Positions 38,536 to 47,516 of a DNA stretch of 64,000 bases are shown here, in pieces. Position numbers and translations under genes: made by a program. The notes under the pieces are model-generated. The model did no database searches. It was not told the DNA's origin and was given only the letters and a program-made list of their open reading frames with translations. How positions within the stretch are numbered: the stretch's first letter is position 1; each line of letters opens with the position of its first letter. This DNA is from Roseovarius mucosus DSM 17069. Lineage in GTDB: Bacteria > Pseudomonadota > Alphaproteobacteria > Rhodobacterales > Rhodobacteraceae. The stretch covers positions 62,001 to 126,000 of the forward strand of contig NZ_KN293976.1 in assembly GCF_000768555.3 (NCBI RefSeq). Reading direction: 5' to 3'.

Positions 38536-39492
38536 TCAGTTGACCAGATTGGGCGGGGCTTCCCCGGCAAAGAAGGCACGCAGGTTCTCGACCGCCATCA
38601 GGCCCATCGCCTCGCGCACCTCGAGCGCTGCGGTGCCCAAATGCGGAAGCAATGCGACGTTCTCCATCGCCTTGAGCGCGTCGGGCACGATCGGCTCGCG
38701 CTCATAGACGTCGAGGCCCGCCCCGGCGATGCGTCCCTCTTGCAGCGCGGCGATCAGCGCCGCCTCGTCCACCACATCGCCGCGCGCAATGTTGATGAAA
38801 TGCGCGGTCGGGCGCATGGCGGCAAAGACGGCCGCATTGATCAGATGCCGGGTTTCCGCCCCGCCGGGCACCGCCACGACCAGAATATCGGCGGCCGCGG
38901 CAACCTCTTCGATCGACCCAAGCTGACGCGCGTCGAAATCGAGCGGTTTGGCCGAACGGTTGTGATAGACGACCGACATGCCAAACCCGAAATGACAGCG
39001 CTTGGCAATCGCCTGACCGATGCGGCCCATGCCGATGATGCCCACTGTCTTGCCCGTGACATGCAGGCCCAGCATCTGCGTCGGGTTCCAGCCCGGCCAC
39101 TTGCCAGAGCGCACCAGCCGCTCGCCCTCGCCCGCGCGGCGCGCGGTCATCAGCATCAGCGTCATGGCGATATCGGCCGTGGCATCCGTCACGGCACCCG
39201 GCGTGTTGCTGACGGCAATGCCCACGGCACGGGCGGCGGCCACGTCGATATGGTTATAGCCCACGCCGAAATTGGCGAGGATGCGACAGCGCGAATTCTC
39301 GGCCTCGGTAAAGACATCGGCCTGAAACATATCGCCCAGCGTCGGAAGGATGCCATCATAGAGCGCCAGCGCGCCGCGCATCTGCCCCGGCTTGAGGGGC
39401 GTATTGTCGTCGCGTGTTTCCACGTCGAAATGGCGGCGGGCCTCGTCCAACACGCGGTCGGGCATGGGGCGGGTGACAAGTATCCGTTTCAA
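38536..39492 (-). CDS. D-isomer-specific 2-hydroxyacid dehydrogenase
   Basis: 318-residue NAD(P)-dependent dehydrogenase, probably a glyoxylate/hydroxypyruvate or related 2-ketoacid reductase. The NAD loop is IGMGRIGQ (around residue 150). The catalytic Arg is in INIARGDVVDE, the Glu in YEREP and the His in LLPHLGTA. Substrate specificity is not decidable from sequence. It overlaps csaA by 4 bases and is the last gene of a proC-csaA-dehydrogenase run. Confidence 0.88.
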   Translation of the reverse strand: MKRILVTRPMPDRVLDEARRHFDVETRDDNTPLKPGQMRGALALYDGILPTLGDMFQADVFTEAENSRCRILANFGVGYNHIDVAAARAVGIAVSNTPGAVTDATADIAMTLMLMTARRAGEGERLVRSGKWPGWNPTQMLGLHVTGKTVGIIGMGRIGQAIAKRCHFGFGMSVVYHNRSAKPLDFDARQLGSIEEVAAAADILVVAVPGGAETRHLINAAVFAAMRPTAHFINIARGDVVDEAALIAALQEGRIAGAGLDVYEREPIVPDALKAMENVALLPHLGTAALEVREAMGLMAVENLRAFFAGEAPPNLVN

Positions 39493-39827
39493 TGCAGTCT
39501 CTCTCCGATGGGAACGTCTTGGTCCGGGCGTATCAGAACGATATCGCCATTGCTATCGCTCAGCCCCAGCACGAGGATTTCCGACCGGAACTTGCCGATC
39601 TGGCGGGGCGGGAAATTGACCACCGCCAGCACCTGACGTCCGATCAGGCTCTCGGGCGTGTAATGCGCGGTGATCTGGGCGCTGGATTTCTTCTCGCCCA
39701 ATTCGGGGCCGAAATCGACCCAGAGCTTGATCGCAGGCTTGCGCGCCTCGGGGTAGGGTTCGGCGCGGGTCACGCGGCCCACGCGAATATCCACGGCAAG
39801 AAAGTCGTCGAATGTGATCTCAGCCAT
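39489..39827 (-). CDS. csaA: CsaA-like tRNA-binding domain protein
   Basis: 112-residue stand-alone OB-fold tRNA-binding domain (FLAVDIRVGRVTRAEPYPEA, KLWVDFGPELG, VVNFPPRQIGKFRSEILVLG). CsaA dimers are proposed chaperones or tRNA-binding proteins related to the C-terminal domain of MetRS. ATG 39827 overlaps the proC stop by eight bases and AAGG lies upstream. Tightly packed between proC and the hydroxyacid dehydrogenase. Confidence 0.88.
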   Translation of the reverse strand: MAEITFDDFLAVDIRVGRVTRAEPYPEARKPAIKLWVDFGPELGEKKSSAQITAHYTPESLIGRQVLAVVNFPPRQIGKFRSEILVLGLSDSNGDIVLIRPDQDVPIGERLH

Positions 39828-40635
39828 TGCGCAGCGCCTTGGAGCGGTCCGTGGCGGCGGCAACGGTTTTCAGCATCAGGGGCGGCAGGCCGGTGTCGGG
39901 GTGCATCAGCACCTCCAGCCCCGCCTGCGTCGTACCATTGGGGCTGGTGACGTTCTGGCGCAATTGCGCGGGCGTTTCCTCGGCCGCCTCGGCCAGGGCA
40001 CCGGCCCCTGCAACGGTCGCCTGCGCCAATTGCATCGCAAGCGCCGGCGAGAGGCCCTGCGCCGCGCCCGCCTCAGCCATACATTCGATCATGTGAAACA
40101 CATAGGCCGGGCCAGAACCAGACAGGCCAGTGACGGCATCCATCTGATCCTCATGCTCGAGCCGCACCACCTGCCCCACCGCACGCAGGAGCGTTTCGGC
40201 CAGATCGAGATCAGCCGCAGTCGCATGGGCATTGCCGATGATGGCGGTGATCCCGCGCGCCACGGCAGCGGGGGTGTTGGGCATGGCGCGGATGATCGGG
40301 GTCTTATCACCCAGCGTCGCCTCAAACGCCGCAATCGGCGTACCGGCGGCGACCGAGAGGAAGAGCGTCGTGCCATTGCCCATGGCGGCCAACGTGGGCA
40401 GGGCCGCGCCCATCATCTGCGGCTTGACCGCGACCAGCACGATGGCGGGCGCATCGGGCAGATCGGTGTTGAGATGCACGCCGGTGCCGCGCAGCCACTC
40501 GGACGGGTTCGGGTCCAGCACCCAGACCGACGCGGGCGGCAACCCGCCCTTGAGCCAGCCTTGCAACATGGCGCTGCCCATCTTGCCACAGCCCAGTAAA
40601 ACAAGACCTTTTTCGGCCAGATCCTGCATCGTCAT
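39820..40635 (-). CDS. proC: pyrroline-5-carboxylate reductase
   Basis: 271-residue enzyme catalysing the last step of proline synthesis, NAD(P)H reduction of 1-pyrroline-5-carboxylate. The dinucleotide motif LLGCGKMGSAML is at the N-terminus and the substrate/dimer motif TGLSGSGPAYVF in the C-terminal half, with RAMPNTPAAVARG between, all diagnostic for ProC. GGGGGA precedes ATG 40635. It follows the YbjN-domain gene after 42 bases. Confidence 0.94.
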   Translation of the reverse strand: MTMQDLAEKGLVLLGCGKMGSAMLQGWLKGGLPPASVWVLDPNPSEWLRGTGVHLNTDLPDAPAIVLVAVKPQMMGAALPTLAAMGNGTTLFLSVAAGTPIAAFEATLGDKTPIIRAMPNTPAAVARGITAIIGNAHATAADLDLAETLLRAVGQVVRLEHEDQMDAVTGLSGSGPAYVFHMIECMAEAGAAQGLSPALAMQLAQATVAGAGALAEAAEETPAQLRQNVTSPNGTTQAGLEVLMHPDTGLPPLMLKTVAAATDRSKALRNG

Positions 40636-40677
40636 GGTGTTTCCCCCGCTCTTGTCATCCGTTCGCGGGGGATAGTG

Positions 40678-41178
40678 TTACGCGCGGCCGTAAGCCTCTG
40701 CAATGGCCACCTGCATCGCATCGCGCGGCGATTGATCCCCCCAGATCGCGAGTTGCAGTGCGGGGTAGTAGCGCTCGGCGCTCGATACGGCGGCATGCAG
40801 CATGGTGTCGATCTGCTCGGGGCTGGCCACCTGCCCACCGGCAAGAACGAGGCCATAGCGATAGACCATGAGTTTCTGCTCGGCCCACCAGGTAAAGGAC
40901 CCGGCCCAACATTCATCGTTGATTTCGTTGAGAATTTCAAAGAGCACGGGCAGCTTTTCGGCGGGCGGCTCCATGTCGAAGGTGCAGACAAGGCGCAGCG
41001 TTTCATCATAGCCGGACCACGCGAGGGTGAGCGAATAGGTGCGCCACTGGCCATCGACGGCCATGGCGATCTGATCGTCGCCGATGCGGTCGAACTCCCA
41101 CTCGTGGTGTTCGGCGATGTGCTCAACAATATCAATGGGGTGGATGTCGTCCTGCAAGAACTGCTCGGAAAGTGCCAT
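40678..41178 (-). CDS. YbjN domain-containing protein
   Basis: 166-residue soluble protein of the YbjN/type III secretion chaperone-like fold (HHEWEFDRIGDDQIAMAV, RLVCTFDMEPPAEKLPVLFEILNEIN, SFTWWAEQKLMVYRYGLVL). YbjN proteins influence stress and motility phenotypes in enterobacteria, but the biochemical role is unclear. GAGG lies eight bases before the ATG. It is probably co-transcribed with proC-csaA; an unusual hairpin lies 20 bases upstream. Confidence 0.83.
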   Translation of the reverse strand: MALSEQFLQDDIHPIDIVEHIAEHHEWEFDRIGDDQIAMAVDGQWRTYSLTLAWSGYDETLRLVCTFDMEPPAEKLPVLFEILNEINDECWAGSFTWWAEQKLMVYRYGLVLAGGQVASPEQIDTMLHAAVSSAERYYPALQLAIWGDQSPRDAMQVAIAEAYGRA

Positions 41179-41197
41179 GGCGCCGCCTCATTTGCTA

Positions 41198-41230
41198 TAG
41201 CGCGGGGGTGGCGTTGCACCCCAAGCGCTA
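41198..41230. promoter_or_regulatory. hairpin/palindrome upstream of the YbjN gene
   Basis: Two stacked stems: TAGCGC (41198-41203) with GCGCTA (41225-41230), and GGGGTG (41205-41210) with CACCCC (41217-41222), loop GCGTTG. It could be a terminator of the upstream TRAP operon, though no U tract follows, or an operator for the YbjN-proC run. The rest of the 203-base gap (41179-41381) shows no gene. Confidence 0.45.
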
Positions 41231-41381
41231 GGTGCCTGCTCTACGGACGGGGGCCATTCCCCTCGCCCATACCAGATATGGTGCGGGGTTTGACGCGCCC
41301 TGTAAAGCTATTTGTTGAGGGGGATAGCAATATATTGTGGATGGAATGGGAGAGTGCCGCAAGAGGGGGCGGGCACAGCCC

Positions 41382-42167
41382 TCACCCCGTCACGAAATCC
41401 TCGACCAGAGCGTGAAAGAGCGCGGGCTTTTCCAGATGCACTGCATGGGCGGTGCCGGGCACGACGGCCAGAGCCGCGTCGGGCAGGCCTTGCCAGAGGG
41501 TTTCGACCTGTGGCCAGCGATAAGAGCGGTCGCCATCGCCCCAGAGCACCAGCGTCGGCATGGTCAGGCGGCCAAGCGCGCCGCGCCCGTCCCAATGGCT
41601 CATGGCGTCAAGCCCGGCGAGGGCTGCGGCCTCGGTCGCCTGTGCGCCCAGCTCTGCCACGATCTCGAACCCTTCCGCCGCCGCGCCCTGGCGAAACCAT
41701 GTGGCCCCGATGCGCCGGATGGTTTGCGCCACCCCATCGCTGCGCAGGCGCGCGCGCGAGGTCTCGAGCGGCTCGAACCGGTTGGGCATGGCACCAAGCG
41801 GCCCGGTGCCATAGAGGATCAGCCGGGCGATACGGTCTGGGTGGGTCGCGGCCAGTTCCTGCACGATCATGCCGCCCATGGAATGCCCCATCAGGGTAAA
41901 GCGACCAATGCCCAGCTCGTCGAGCAGGGCCACCACCGCCGCCGCAAAGGCGGCGATCCGCTCAGGTGGCGGCAGGCCCGCCGACCCGGCATAGCCCGGC
42001 AAATCGGGGGCGATCACGTCGAATCGGTCGGAAAAGCGCGCAAGCTCGGCCTGCCATTGCGCCGACCCGCCCAGATAGCCATGCACAAGCACCAGCGGTG
42101 CGCCCGCCCCTGCCCGGCGATAGCTGAGACCGCTCCGCGCGATCAGCGCATCTGTTCGGGCAACCAC
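41382..42167 (-). CDS. alpha/beta hydrolase of a TRAP operon
   Basis: 261-residue serine hydrolase. The oxyanion-hole HG motif is VLVHGYLGG, the nucleophile elbow is GHSMGGM (Ser96), the acid is in LWGDGD, and the base is the His in PGTAHAVH. It looks like an esterase or a ring-cleavage-product hydrolase rather than a lipase. Its start lies 25 bases inside the 3' end of dctM and no later Met is available before the catalytic serine, so it must be translated by coupling. It probably processes the compound imported by the transporter. Confidence 0.83.
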   Translation of the reverse strand: MVARTDALIARSGLSYRRAGAGAPLVLVHGYLGGSAQWQAELARFSDRFDVIAPDLPGYAGSAGLPPPERIAAFAAAVVALLDELGIGRFTLMGHSMGGMIVQELAATHPDRIARLILYGTGPLGAMPNRFEPLETSRARLRSDGVAQTIRRIGATWFRQGAAAEGFEIVAELGAQATEAAALAGLDAMSHWDGRGALGRLTMPTLVLWGDGDRSYRWPQVETLWQGLPDAALAVVPGTAHAVHLEKPALFHALVEDFVTG

Positions 42168-43444
42168 AATGCAAGCTCCGGCATGAGGATAAGAAGAACG
42201 ATCAAGAGAACAAGCGCCCCGATGAAGGGCAGGCAGCCCATGATCACATCACCGATGCTGACCTGACCGCGCCCAATGCCCTGAATGACATAGAGGTTGA
42301 GCCCTACAGGGGGTGTCAGCACCGCAATCTCCATGGTGATCGTATAGACCACCCCGAACCAGATCAGGTCGAAGCCAGCGGCGGACATCAGCGGAAAGAT
42401 CGTGGGCAGGGTGATGAAGGTCATCGACACGGGTTCAAGGAACATCCCCAGCACGATGTAGAAGATCAGCACGATGGTCAGCACCACATAGGGCGAGAGA
42501 TCGAAGCTGAGAAACAGCTCGGTGAACTGTTGCGGCACGCGGTAATAGGTGAGCACGAAACCAAACAGCACCCCCGCCGACAGGAGCAGGCCAAGATAGC
42601 CCATGGTGCGCATCGTGGCAAAGAGCGAGTCCTTGAACCCCTGCCATGTCAGGCCACCCACGCCAAAGGCGAGGATCACGGTCAGAAGGGCCGCGACCGC
42701 CGCCGCCTCGGTCGGTGTGGCGATACCGGCGTAAATCGCCACCGTGATCACCAGACCGATCAGGCCGATGGGCGCAATGGTGGCGGCAATCTGGACGAGC
42801 CCCATTTTCACCGCATCCTCGCTGCCCGGAATATCCTCGGGCTTGAGGATGCCCCAGACCAGCACGACGATGGCAAAGCAGGTAACAAGGATCAGCCCCG
42901 GAATGACCCCCGCGATAAAGAGATCCCCGATGCTCTGGTCGGTGACGATGCCGTAGAACAGCAGGATGAGTGAGGGCGGGATCAGAACGCTGAGCGTGCC
43001 CCCCGCCGCCAGCACGCCTGACGACAGCCGCTTGCCATAGCCCAGCCGCAGCATCTCGGGCAGGGCCACGCCGCCAATCGTCAGCGCCCCCACCATGGAC
43101 GAGCCACAGACCGCGCCGAAACCCGCGCAAGCCCCGATCGAGCCATAGGCCGCCGAGCCGCGCACCCGCACGCCCTGATGCAGGAACTGATAGAGATTGG
43201 GACCGATATTGGATTTGCCGATGAGTTCACCCAAAAACACAAAGAGCGGCACCGCCAATAGGATATAGTCGATCCACACCCCCCAGAGCTTCAACTCCGC
43301 CGAGGCGATCGAGGTCTCGAAGGTCTGGATTTGCCACAGAAAGGGCAGCGAGGCCGCCGCCAGCGCAAAGGGGATCGGCACGCCCACCGCAATCAGGAAC
43401 ATCAAGAGGCCAAGCAGGCCAAGACCGACTTCATACCATTCCAT
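42143..43444 (-). CDS. dctM: TRAP transporter large permease subunit DctM
   Basis: 433-residue integral membrane protein with about 12 hydrophobic segments, the ion-coupled permease of a TRAP transporter. Family stretches include FVFLGELIGKSNIG, GFGAVCGSSMVGALTIGGVALPEM, and the C-terminal TPPVGLNLYVIQGIGRG. It is encoded three bases after dctQ and overlaps the hydrolase gene. The imported solute is set by DctP and is unknown. Confidence 0.93.
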   Translation of the reverse strand: MEWYEVGLGLLGLLMFLIAVGVPIPFALAAASLPFLWQIQTFETSIASAELKLWGVWIDYILLAVPLFVFLGELIGKSNIGPNLYQFLHQGVRVRGSAAYGSIGACAGFGAVCGSSMVGALTIGGVALPEMLRLGYGKRLSSGVLAAGGTLSVLIPPSLILLFYGIVTDQSIGDLFIAGVIPGLILVTCFAIVVLVWGILKPEDIPGSEDAVKMGLVQIAATIAPIGLIGLVITVAIYAGIATPTEAAAVAALLTVILAFGVGGLTWQGFKDSLFATMRTMGYLGLLLSAGVLFGFVLTYYRVPQQFTELFLSFDLSPYVVLTIVLIFYIVLGMFLEPVSMTFITLPTIFPLMSAAGFDLIWFGVVYTITMEIAVLTPPVGLNLYVIQGIGRGQVSIGDVIMGCLPFIGALVLLIVLLILMPELALWLPEQMR

Positions 43445-43447
43445 CGC

Positions 43448-43951
43448 TCAGACCTCCGCTGCCGGGGTGCGCAACAGCCGCACCAGCCGCAGCACCGCGT
43501 AAATCGAAAAGAGAACCAGCGCCAAGGCTCCGGGTGCCCAGAACGCATAGCGCGGCCAGAGCAGGATTTCCGAGGACGCGCCGGAATTGAACGACCGGAT
43601 CGTGGCACTGACCCCGGCCAGCGAGAAAAAGAACCCGACCCCCAGCATCACGCAGAGATTGAACACTGCCACCACCTTGCGCAGACCGGCAGGAAGGGTA
43701 TCGGTCAGCATCGTGACCTTGGGATAGGCATCCTCGCGCATCGCATAGGCGAGGCCCGCAAAGGCCACCGGAAAGAGCAAGAGCGCGGTTGCCTCTGTCA
43801 CCATCCGGTCGGGCGCGTTGAGCGCGTAGCGCGTGAAAACGCCGTAGCTGATCCACACCATCTGCACGAGTACCACCACGGCCCCCGCCCCAGCGAGCCA
43901 GACAACCGCGCGTTCCACATGGGCAATCCATCGGTCAAGACCGCTTTGCAT
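43448..43951 (-). CDS. dctQ: TRAP transporter small permease subunit DctQ
   Basis: 167-residue membrane protein with four predicted helices (about 14-36, 50-70, 92-112, 130-152) and the DctQ pattern. Start ATG 43951 (MQSGLDRW) is eight bases after GGGAG; a longer open frame adds arginine-rich residues and is rejected. It lies 64 bases after dctP and 3 before dctM. Confidence 0.88.
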   Translation of the reverse strand: MQSGLDRWIAHVERAVVWLAGAGAVVVLVQMVWISYGVFTRYALNAPDRMVTEATALLLFPVAFAGLAYAMREDAYPKVTMLTDTLPAGLRKVVAVFNLCVMLGVGFFFSLAGVSATIRSFNSGASSEILLWPRYAFWAPGALALVLFSIYAVLRLVRLLRTPAAEV

Positions 43952-44015
43952 GGCGTGTCTCCCTGTTGATGCAACGGGCGGCCCCCTGCGCGCTTGGCGC
44001 AAAGGGCCTGTCAGA

Positions 44016-45005
44016 TCACGGCGCGTGCTGCGCAAAGAGATCGCGGATCTTGCCAGCCAGTTCCGGCCCGCAGGCCGCATCGACCGTCTCGTTCCACTTA
44101 CCCTGCACGCTGGCAATCAGCTCCATCCGCTTGTCTTCGGGGATTGCAACGGCCGCACCGCCGCCCTTCATCACCGCATTGCCGACGCGCTGATCCACCC
44201 AATCCTCGTAACGGGGTTTCAGCCACTCTTCGGTTTCCGTGGCGGCGGCCATCACGGCGGCCTGTTCGTCGGCGGTCATGCCGTCGAACTTTTCCTTGTT
44301 CATCATGTATTGGATATTGCCGTAAAAGAGGCTCGCCTTGACCATATAGGGCATCACATCCCAGAGCTTCCAACTGGAATAGGTGGCAACGCCCATGTTG
44401 ATCCCGTCCACCACGCCGCGCTCGGCGGATTGGAACACCTCCTTGGGTGCCACAAAGACCGGCGCGCCGCCCCAGGTCTCGATCATCAGGCTGACGAGCG
44501 GGCCAATGGAGCGGACCTGCTTGCCCGCAAGATTGCCGAGATCGTCAATCGCCTCTTCGAACCACCATTCCTGATCGTAGGAATAGTTCGAGTTGAACAC
44601 CGGCACGAGGTTGATCGCCGCCGCCTCATCGCGCACCAGATCGGCATAGGCGGCGTCCAAGTCGATCTGCCCTTCCAGATCCACCGCCACCGGGTAGAGC
44701 GAGGTGACACGGTAGCAGGGCAGGCGCTCGTCGGCGGGCATCCAGCTCATGTCCGACACGCCGCCCTGAACCGCGTCCACACCTTCGGACCAGCCATGCA
44801 GCGTGGAGGACGGGAAGATCTCGACCTTGACGCTGCCGCCGGTCTTGTCCGCGACCAATTCGGCAAAATGCACGAAACCGTCATAGCGGATATCGGCCTC
44901 GTTCACATAGGTGGACAGGCGGATCGTGGTTTCGGCCATGGCGGGCAGCGCAACAGTCATCCCGAGCGCTGTGGTGGCAATCAGTCCTTTCAACGACATT
45001 TTCAT
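44016..45005 (-). CDS. dctP: TRAP transporter substrate-binding protein DctP
   Basis: 329-residue periplasmic solute receptor. The signal peptide ends at PAMA-E (residue 24). The DctP-family core follows (TIRLSTYVNEADIRYDGFVHFAELV, SVKVEIFPSSTLHGWSEGVDAVQGG), and the Arg that binds a substrate carboxylate is expected in the middle (KQVRSIGPL region). The ligand is probably a carboxylic acid of unknown kind. AGGAG lies seven bases before ATG 45005. First gene of dctPQM-hydrolase, divergent from the LysR gene. Confidence 0.9.
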   Translation of the reverse strand: MKMSLKGLIATTALGMTVALPAMAETTIRLSTYVNEADIRYDGFVHFAELVADKTGGSVKVEIFPSSTLHGWSEGVDAVQGGVSDMSWMPADERLPCYRVTSLYPVAVDLEGQIDLDAAYADLVRDEAAAINLVPVFNSNYSYDQEWWFEEAIDDLGNLAGKQVRSIGPLVSLMIETWGGAPVFVAPKEVFQSAERGVVDGINMGVATYSSWKLWDVMPYMVKASLFYGNIQYMMNKEKFDGMTADEQAAVMAAATETEEWLKPRYEDWVDQRVGNAVMKGGGAAVAIPEDKRMELIASVQGKWNETVDAACGPELAGKIRDLFAQHAP

Positions 45006-45180
45006 CTCTCTCTCCTTGTTGGGGGCGTGGCGAGACCGTTCATGCGGCCGTCGTCCATTGATATTGGAGGAAATGCTAGGACAGACCCGGACGAGTCGGC
45101 CAATTCAAACATCTCATAAAACTATTCCGATCTTGCATGACCCTGCGGCCTGGCGCAATCTGGCGGCAAGGGAGAGGGTG

Positions 45181-46065
45181 ATGGACATCAACTGGCTGCG
45201 CGATTTCGTCTGCCTTGGACGGACGCTGAATTTCACCCGCGCGGCGGAAGAGCGCAACATCACGCAATCCGCCTTCAGCCGCCGCATCAAATCGCTCGAG
45301 GCGTGGATCGGCGTGCCGCTGATCGATCGTGCCAGCTATCCGGTGCAACTCTCCGAGGCGGGGCGGCAATTCCTGCCGGTGGCGCAACAGACGGTGTCGG
45401 ACCTTACCGACACGCGGCAAGCGATCCGCGAACGCGCGCGCGGCCATGCCAGCTTTCAACGCTTTGCCGCCCTGCACGCCATTTCGGTGAATTTCCTACA
45501 ACCGCGCATGGCGGCGTTGGAGCGCGAGTATCCCGATCTGCGCACGCGTGTCATCTCGGACAGCCTGACCGCCTGTTGCCAGTTGCTCAGCGAAGGCGGC
45601 TGCGAATTCCTGCTCTATTACCGGCATCAGGACGTGGCCCCGATCCTCGACGAGACCCGGTTCAAGCGCAAGGACATCTGCGAAGAGCGCCTGATCCCCG
45701 TGGCCCAGCACGAGGCCGCCGCGCGCCATGGCTGGACGCTGCCGGGGCGCGCCGGGCGCGAGGTGCCCTATCTCAGCTATGATCCCAACACCTTTCTCGG
45801 CACGGTCGTGGATCAGACCATCGGCAACCGCCGCCCGGCGCTCGACCTGCGCTACATGGATGCGCTGGCAGAGGCGCTCAAGCGCCGCACGCTCGCGGGG
45901 GCGGGGCTTGCGTGGCTGCCGGAATTTTCCATCCGTCAGGAACTGGCCGACGGCACGCTGGTCCGCCTTGGCGGGCGTGACTGGACCGCGACGATGACGA
46001 TCTCGCTGTTTTGCTCACCCGAACGGCTGGATGATCTGGGGCGCACGATCTGGGATCAGTTCTAG
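45181..46065 (+). CDS. LysR family transcriptional regulator
   Basis: 294-residue regulator. Residues 1-60 form the winged helix-turn-helix (LRDFVCLGRTLNFTRAAEE, SAFSRRIKSLE) and an effector-binding domain follows. LysR proteins usually control the divergent operon, here dctPQM-hydrolase, and bind in the 175-base gap (45006-45180), whose centre is AT-rich; no confident T-N11-A box was singled out. ATG 45181 is preceded by GGAG. Confidence 0.88.
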   Translation: MDINWLRDFVCLGRTLNFTRAAEERNITQSAFSRRIKSLEAWIGVPLIDRASYPVQLSEAGRQFLPVAQQTVSDLTDTRQAIRERARGHASFQRFAALHAISVNFLQPRMAALEREYPDLRTRVISDSLTACCQLLSEGGCEFLLYYRHQDVAPILDETRFKRKDICEERLIPVAQHEAAARHGWTLPGRAGREVPYLSYDPNTFLGTVVDQTIGNRRPALDLRYMDALAEALKRRTLAGAGLAWLPEFSIRQELADGTLVRLGGRDWTATMTISLFCSPERLDDLGRTIWDQF

Positions 46066-46097
46066 GGCCTGTCGCGCCTCATCGAAACCGCACCCGT

Positions 46098-46160
46098 CCC
46101 GTGCTTGACCCGGGACCTCACCGAGGCCGCGTAGAGGCCCCGGCGCGGGGGCCGGGGCGG
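46098..46160. repeat. degraded copy of the CCCGGG inverted repeat
   Basis: The left part CCCGTGCTTGACCCGGG (46098-46114) matches the 38440 element with one change. The right arm (about 46137-46160) is only a generic CCGG/GGCC-rich hairpin. It lies between the convergent LysR and glycerate kinase genes. Confidence 0.45.
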
Positions 46161-46171
46161 TGCGGCCCCGA

Positions 46172-47452
46172 TCAGAGGCAACCTGCTTTACCCTGGACCG
46201 GCGCGATCAGGATGGCACGGAAATCGTTGACATTGGTCAGCGTCGGCCCGGTCACCACCTGCCCGCCAATCGACCCAAAGAACCCATGCGCGTCATTGAT
46301 CGCCAGGGCCTGTTCGGGATCGACCCCGGCTGAGGCGGCCTGCGCCAATGTCTCCGGCCCGATCACCGCCCCCGCCACCTCTGCCGCGCCATCGACGCCA
46401 TCGGTGTCACAGGCCAGCGCGTGAATCCCCGCCGCCCCCTCCAAGGCCAGCGCCAGCGCCAGCGCGTATTCGGCATTGGGCCCGCCCACGCCATCGCCAC
46501 GCCGCGTCACCGTCAATTCACCGCCCGAAAGCAGCAGCACGGGGGCATCCCCCGGTGCCAGCCCCGCCTGCACCTCGCGCGCCAGCGCGGCGTGATCGCG
46601 CGCCACATCGCGCGCCTCGCCCTCCAGCGCATCGCCCAGAATACGCACGCTGATCCCTTCGGCGCGCGCCACCTCTGCCGCCGCCTCCAGCGATTGCACG
46701 GGGGCGGCATAGATCACGTTCTCGACCCGGCTCAACCGCGCATCCTCTGGCGCCACGACGCCGCTCTGCCCTGCCAGCACCGCCTGCGCCGAGGCCGGCA
46801 GATCAATCCGGTAGCGCGCCACGATGTCCAGCGCCTCGGCGCTTGTGCTGGCCTCGCCCACCGTCGGCCCCGATCCGATCATGCCCGGATCATCCCCCGG
46901 CACATCGGAAATCAGCAGCGCATGCAGCCGCGCCGGATAGGCCGCCGCCGCCAATTGCCCGCCCTTGACCCGGCTCAGATGTTTGCGCAGCACGTTCATC
47001 TGGCCAATCGGCGCGCCCGACGCCAAGAGCGCGGCATTGACCGCCTGCTTGTCCGCCAGCGTCATCTCGCCCGCAGGCTGCACAAGCAGCGACGACGCCC
47101 CGCCCGACATCAGCGCCAACACCATATCGCCCTCGCCCAAGCCCTCGACCAGTTGCAGCATCCGCGCGGTGGCCGCCAGACCGGCGGCATCCGGCACCGG
47201 ATGCGCCGCCTCGACAATCTCGATGCCCGCGCAGGGCCGTGCATAGCCATAGCGCGTGATCACCAGCCCCTCGCAGGGGCCCCATTCCGCCTCGACCGCC
47301 TCGGCCATGCGCGCGCTGGCCTTGCCCGCGCCGATCACCACGACACGGCCTTCGGGGCGCGCGGGCAGATAGGGGGCAAGGCTCTGCATCGGGTCGGCCA
47401 CGGCCACCGCCCGGTCAAAGAGGCGGCGCAACAGGGTCTGGGGATCGGTCAT
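46172..47452 (-). CDS. glycerate 2-kinase (DUF4147/MOFRL type)
   Basis: 426-residue enzyme phosphorylating D-glycerate to 2-phosphoglycerate, linking glyoxylate/serine-cycle carbon to glycolysis. N-terminal DUF4147 domain (VVVIGAGKASARMAEAVE, LMSGGASSLL, KHLSRVKGGQLA, SDVPGDDPGMIGSGPT) and C-terminal MOFRL domain (LLSGGELTVTRRGDGVGGPN, CDTDGVDGAAEVAGAV). It may function as hydroxypyruvate-pathway GckA/TtuD. It is separated from the DCC gene by 64 bases. Confidence 0.9.
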   Translation of the reverse strand: MTDPQTLLRRLFDRAVAVADPMQSLAPYLPARPEGRVVVIGAGKASARMAEAVEAEWGPCEGLVITRYGYARPCAGIEIVEAAHPVPDAAGLAATARMLQLVEGLGEGDMVLALMSGGASSLLVQPAGEMTLADKQAVNAALLASGAPIGQMNVLRKHLSRVKGGQLAAAAYPARLHALLISDVPGDDPGMIGSGPTVGEASTSAEALDIVARYRIDLPASAQAVLAGQSGVVAPEDARLSRVENVIYAAPVQSLEAAAEVARAEGISVRILGDALEGEARDVARDHAALAREVQAGLAPGDAPVLLLSGGELTVTRRGDGVGGPNAEYALALALALEGAAGIHALACDTDGVDGAAEVAGAVIGPETLAQAASAGVDPEQALAINDAHGFFGSIGGQVVTGPTLTNVNDFRAILIAPVQGKAGCL

Positions 47453-47516
47453 GTGTCTGGGGTCTCCGCGTCAGTCGCGCGCACCCTATCGCGGGGCGCG
47501 CGACTGCGAAAGCCCC

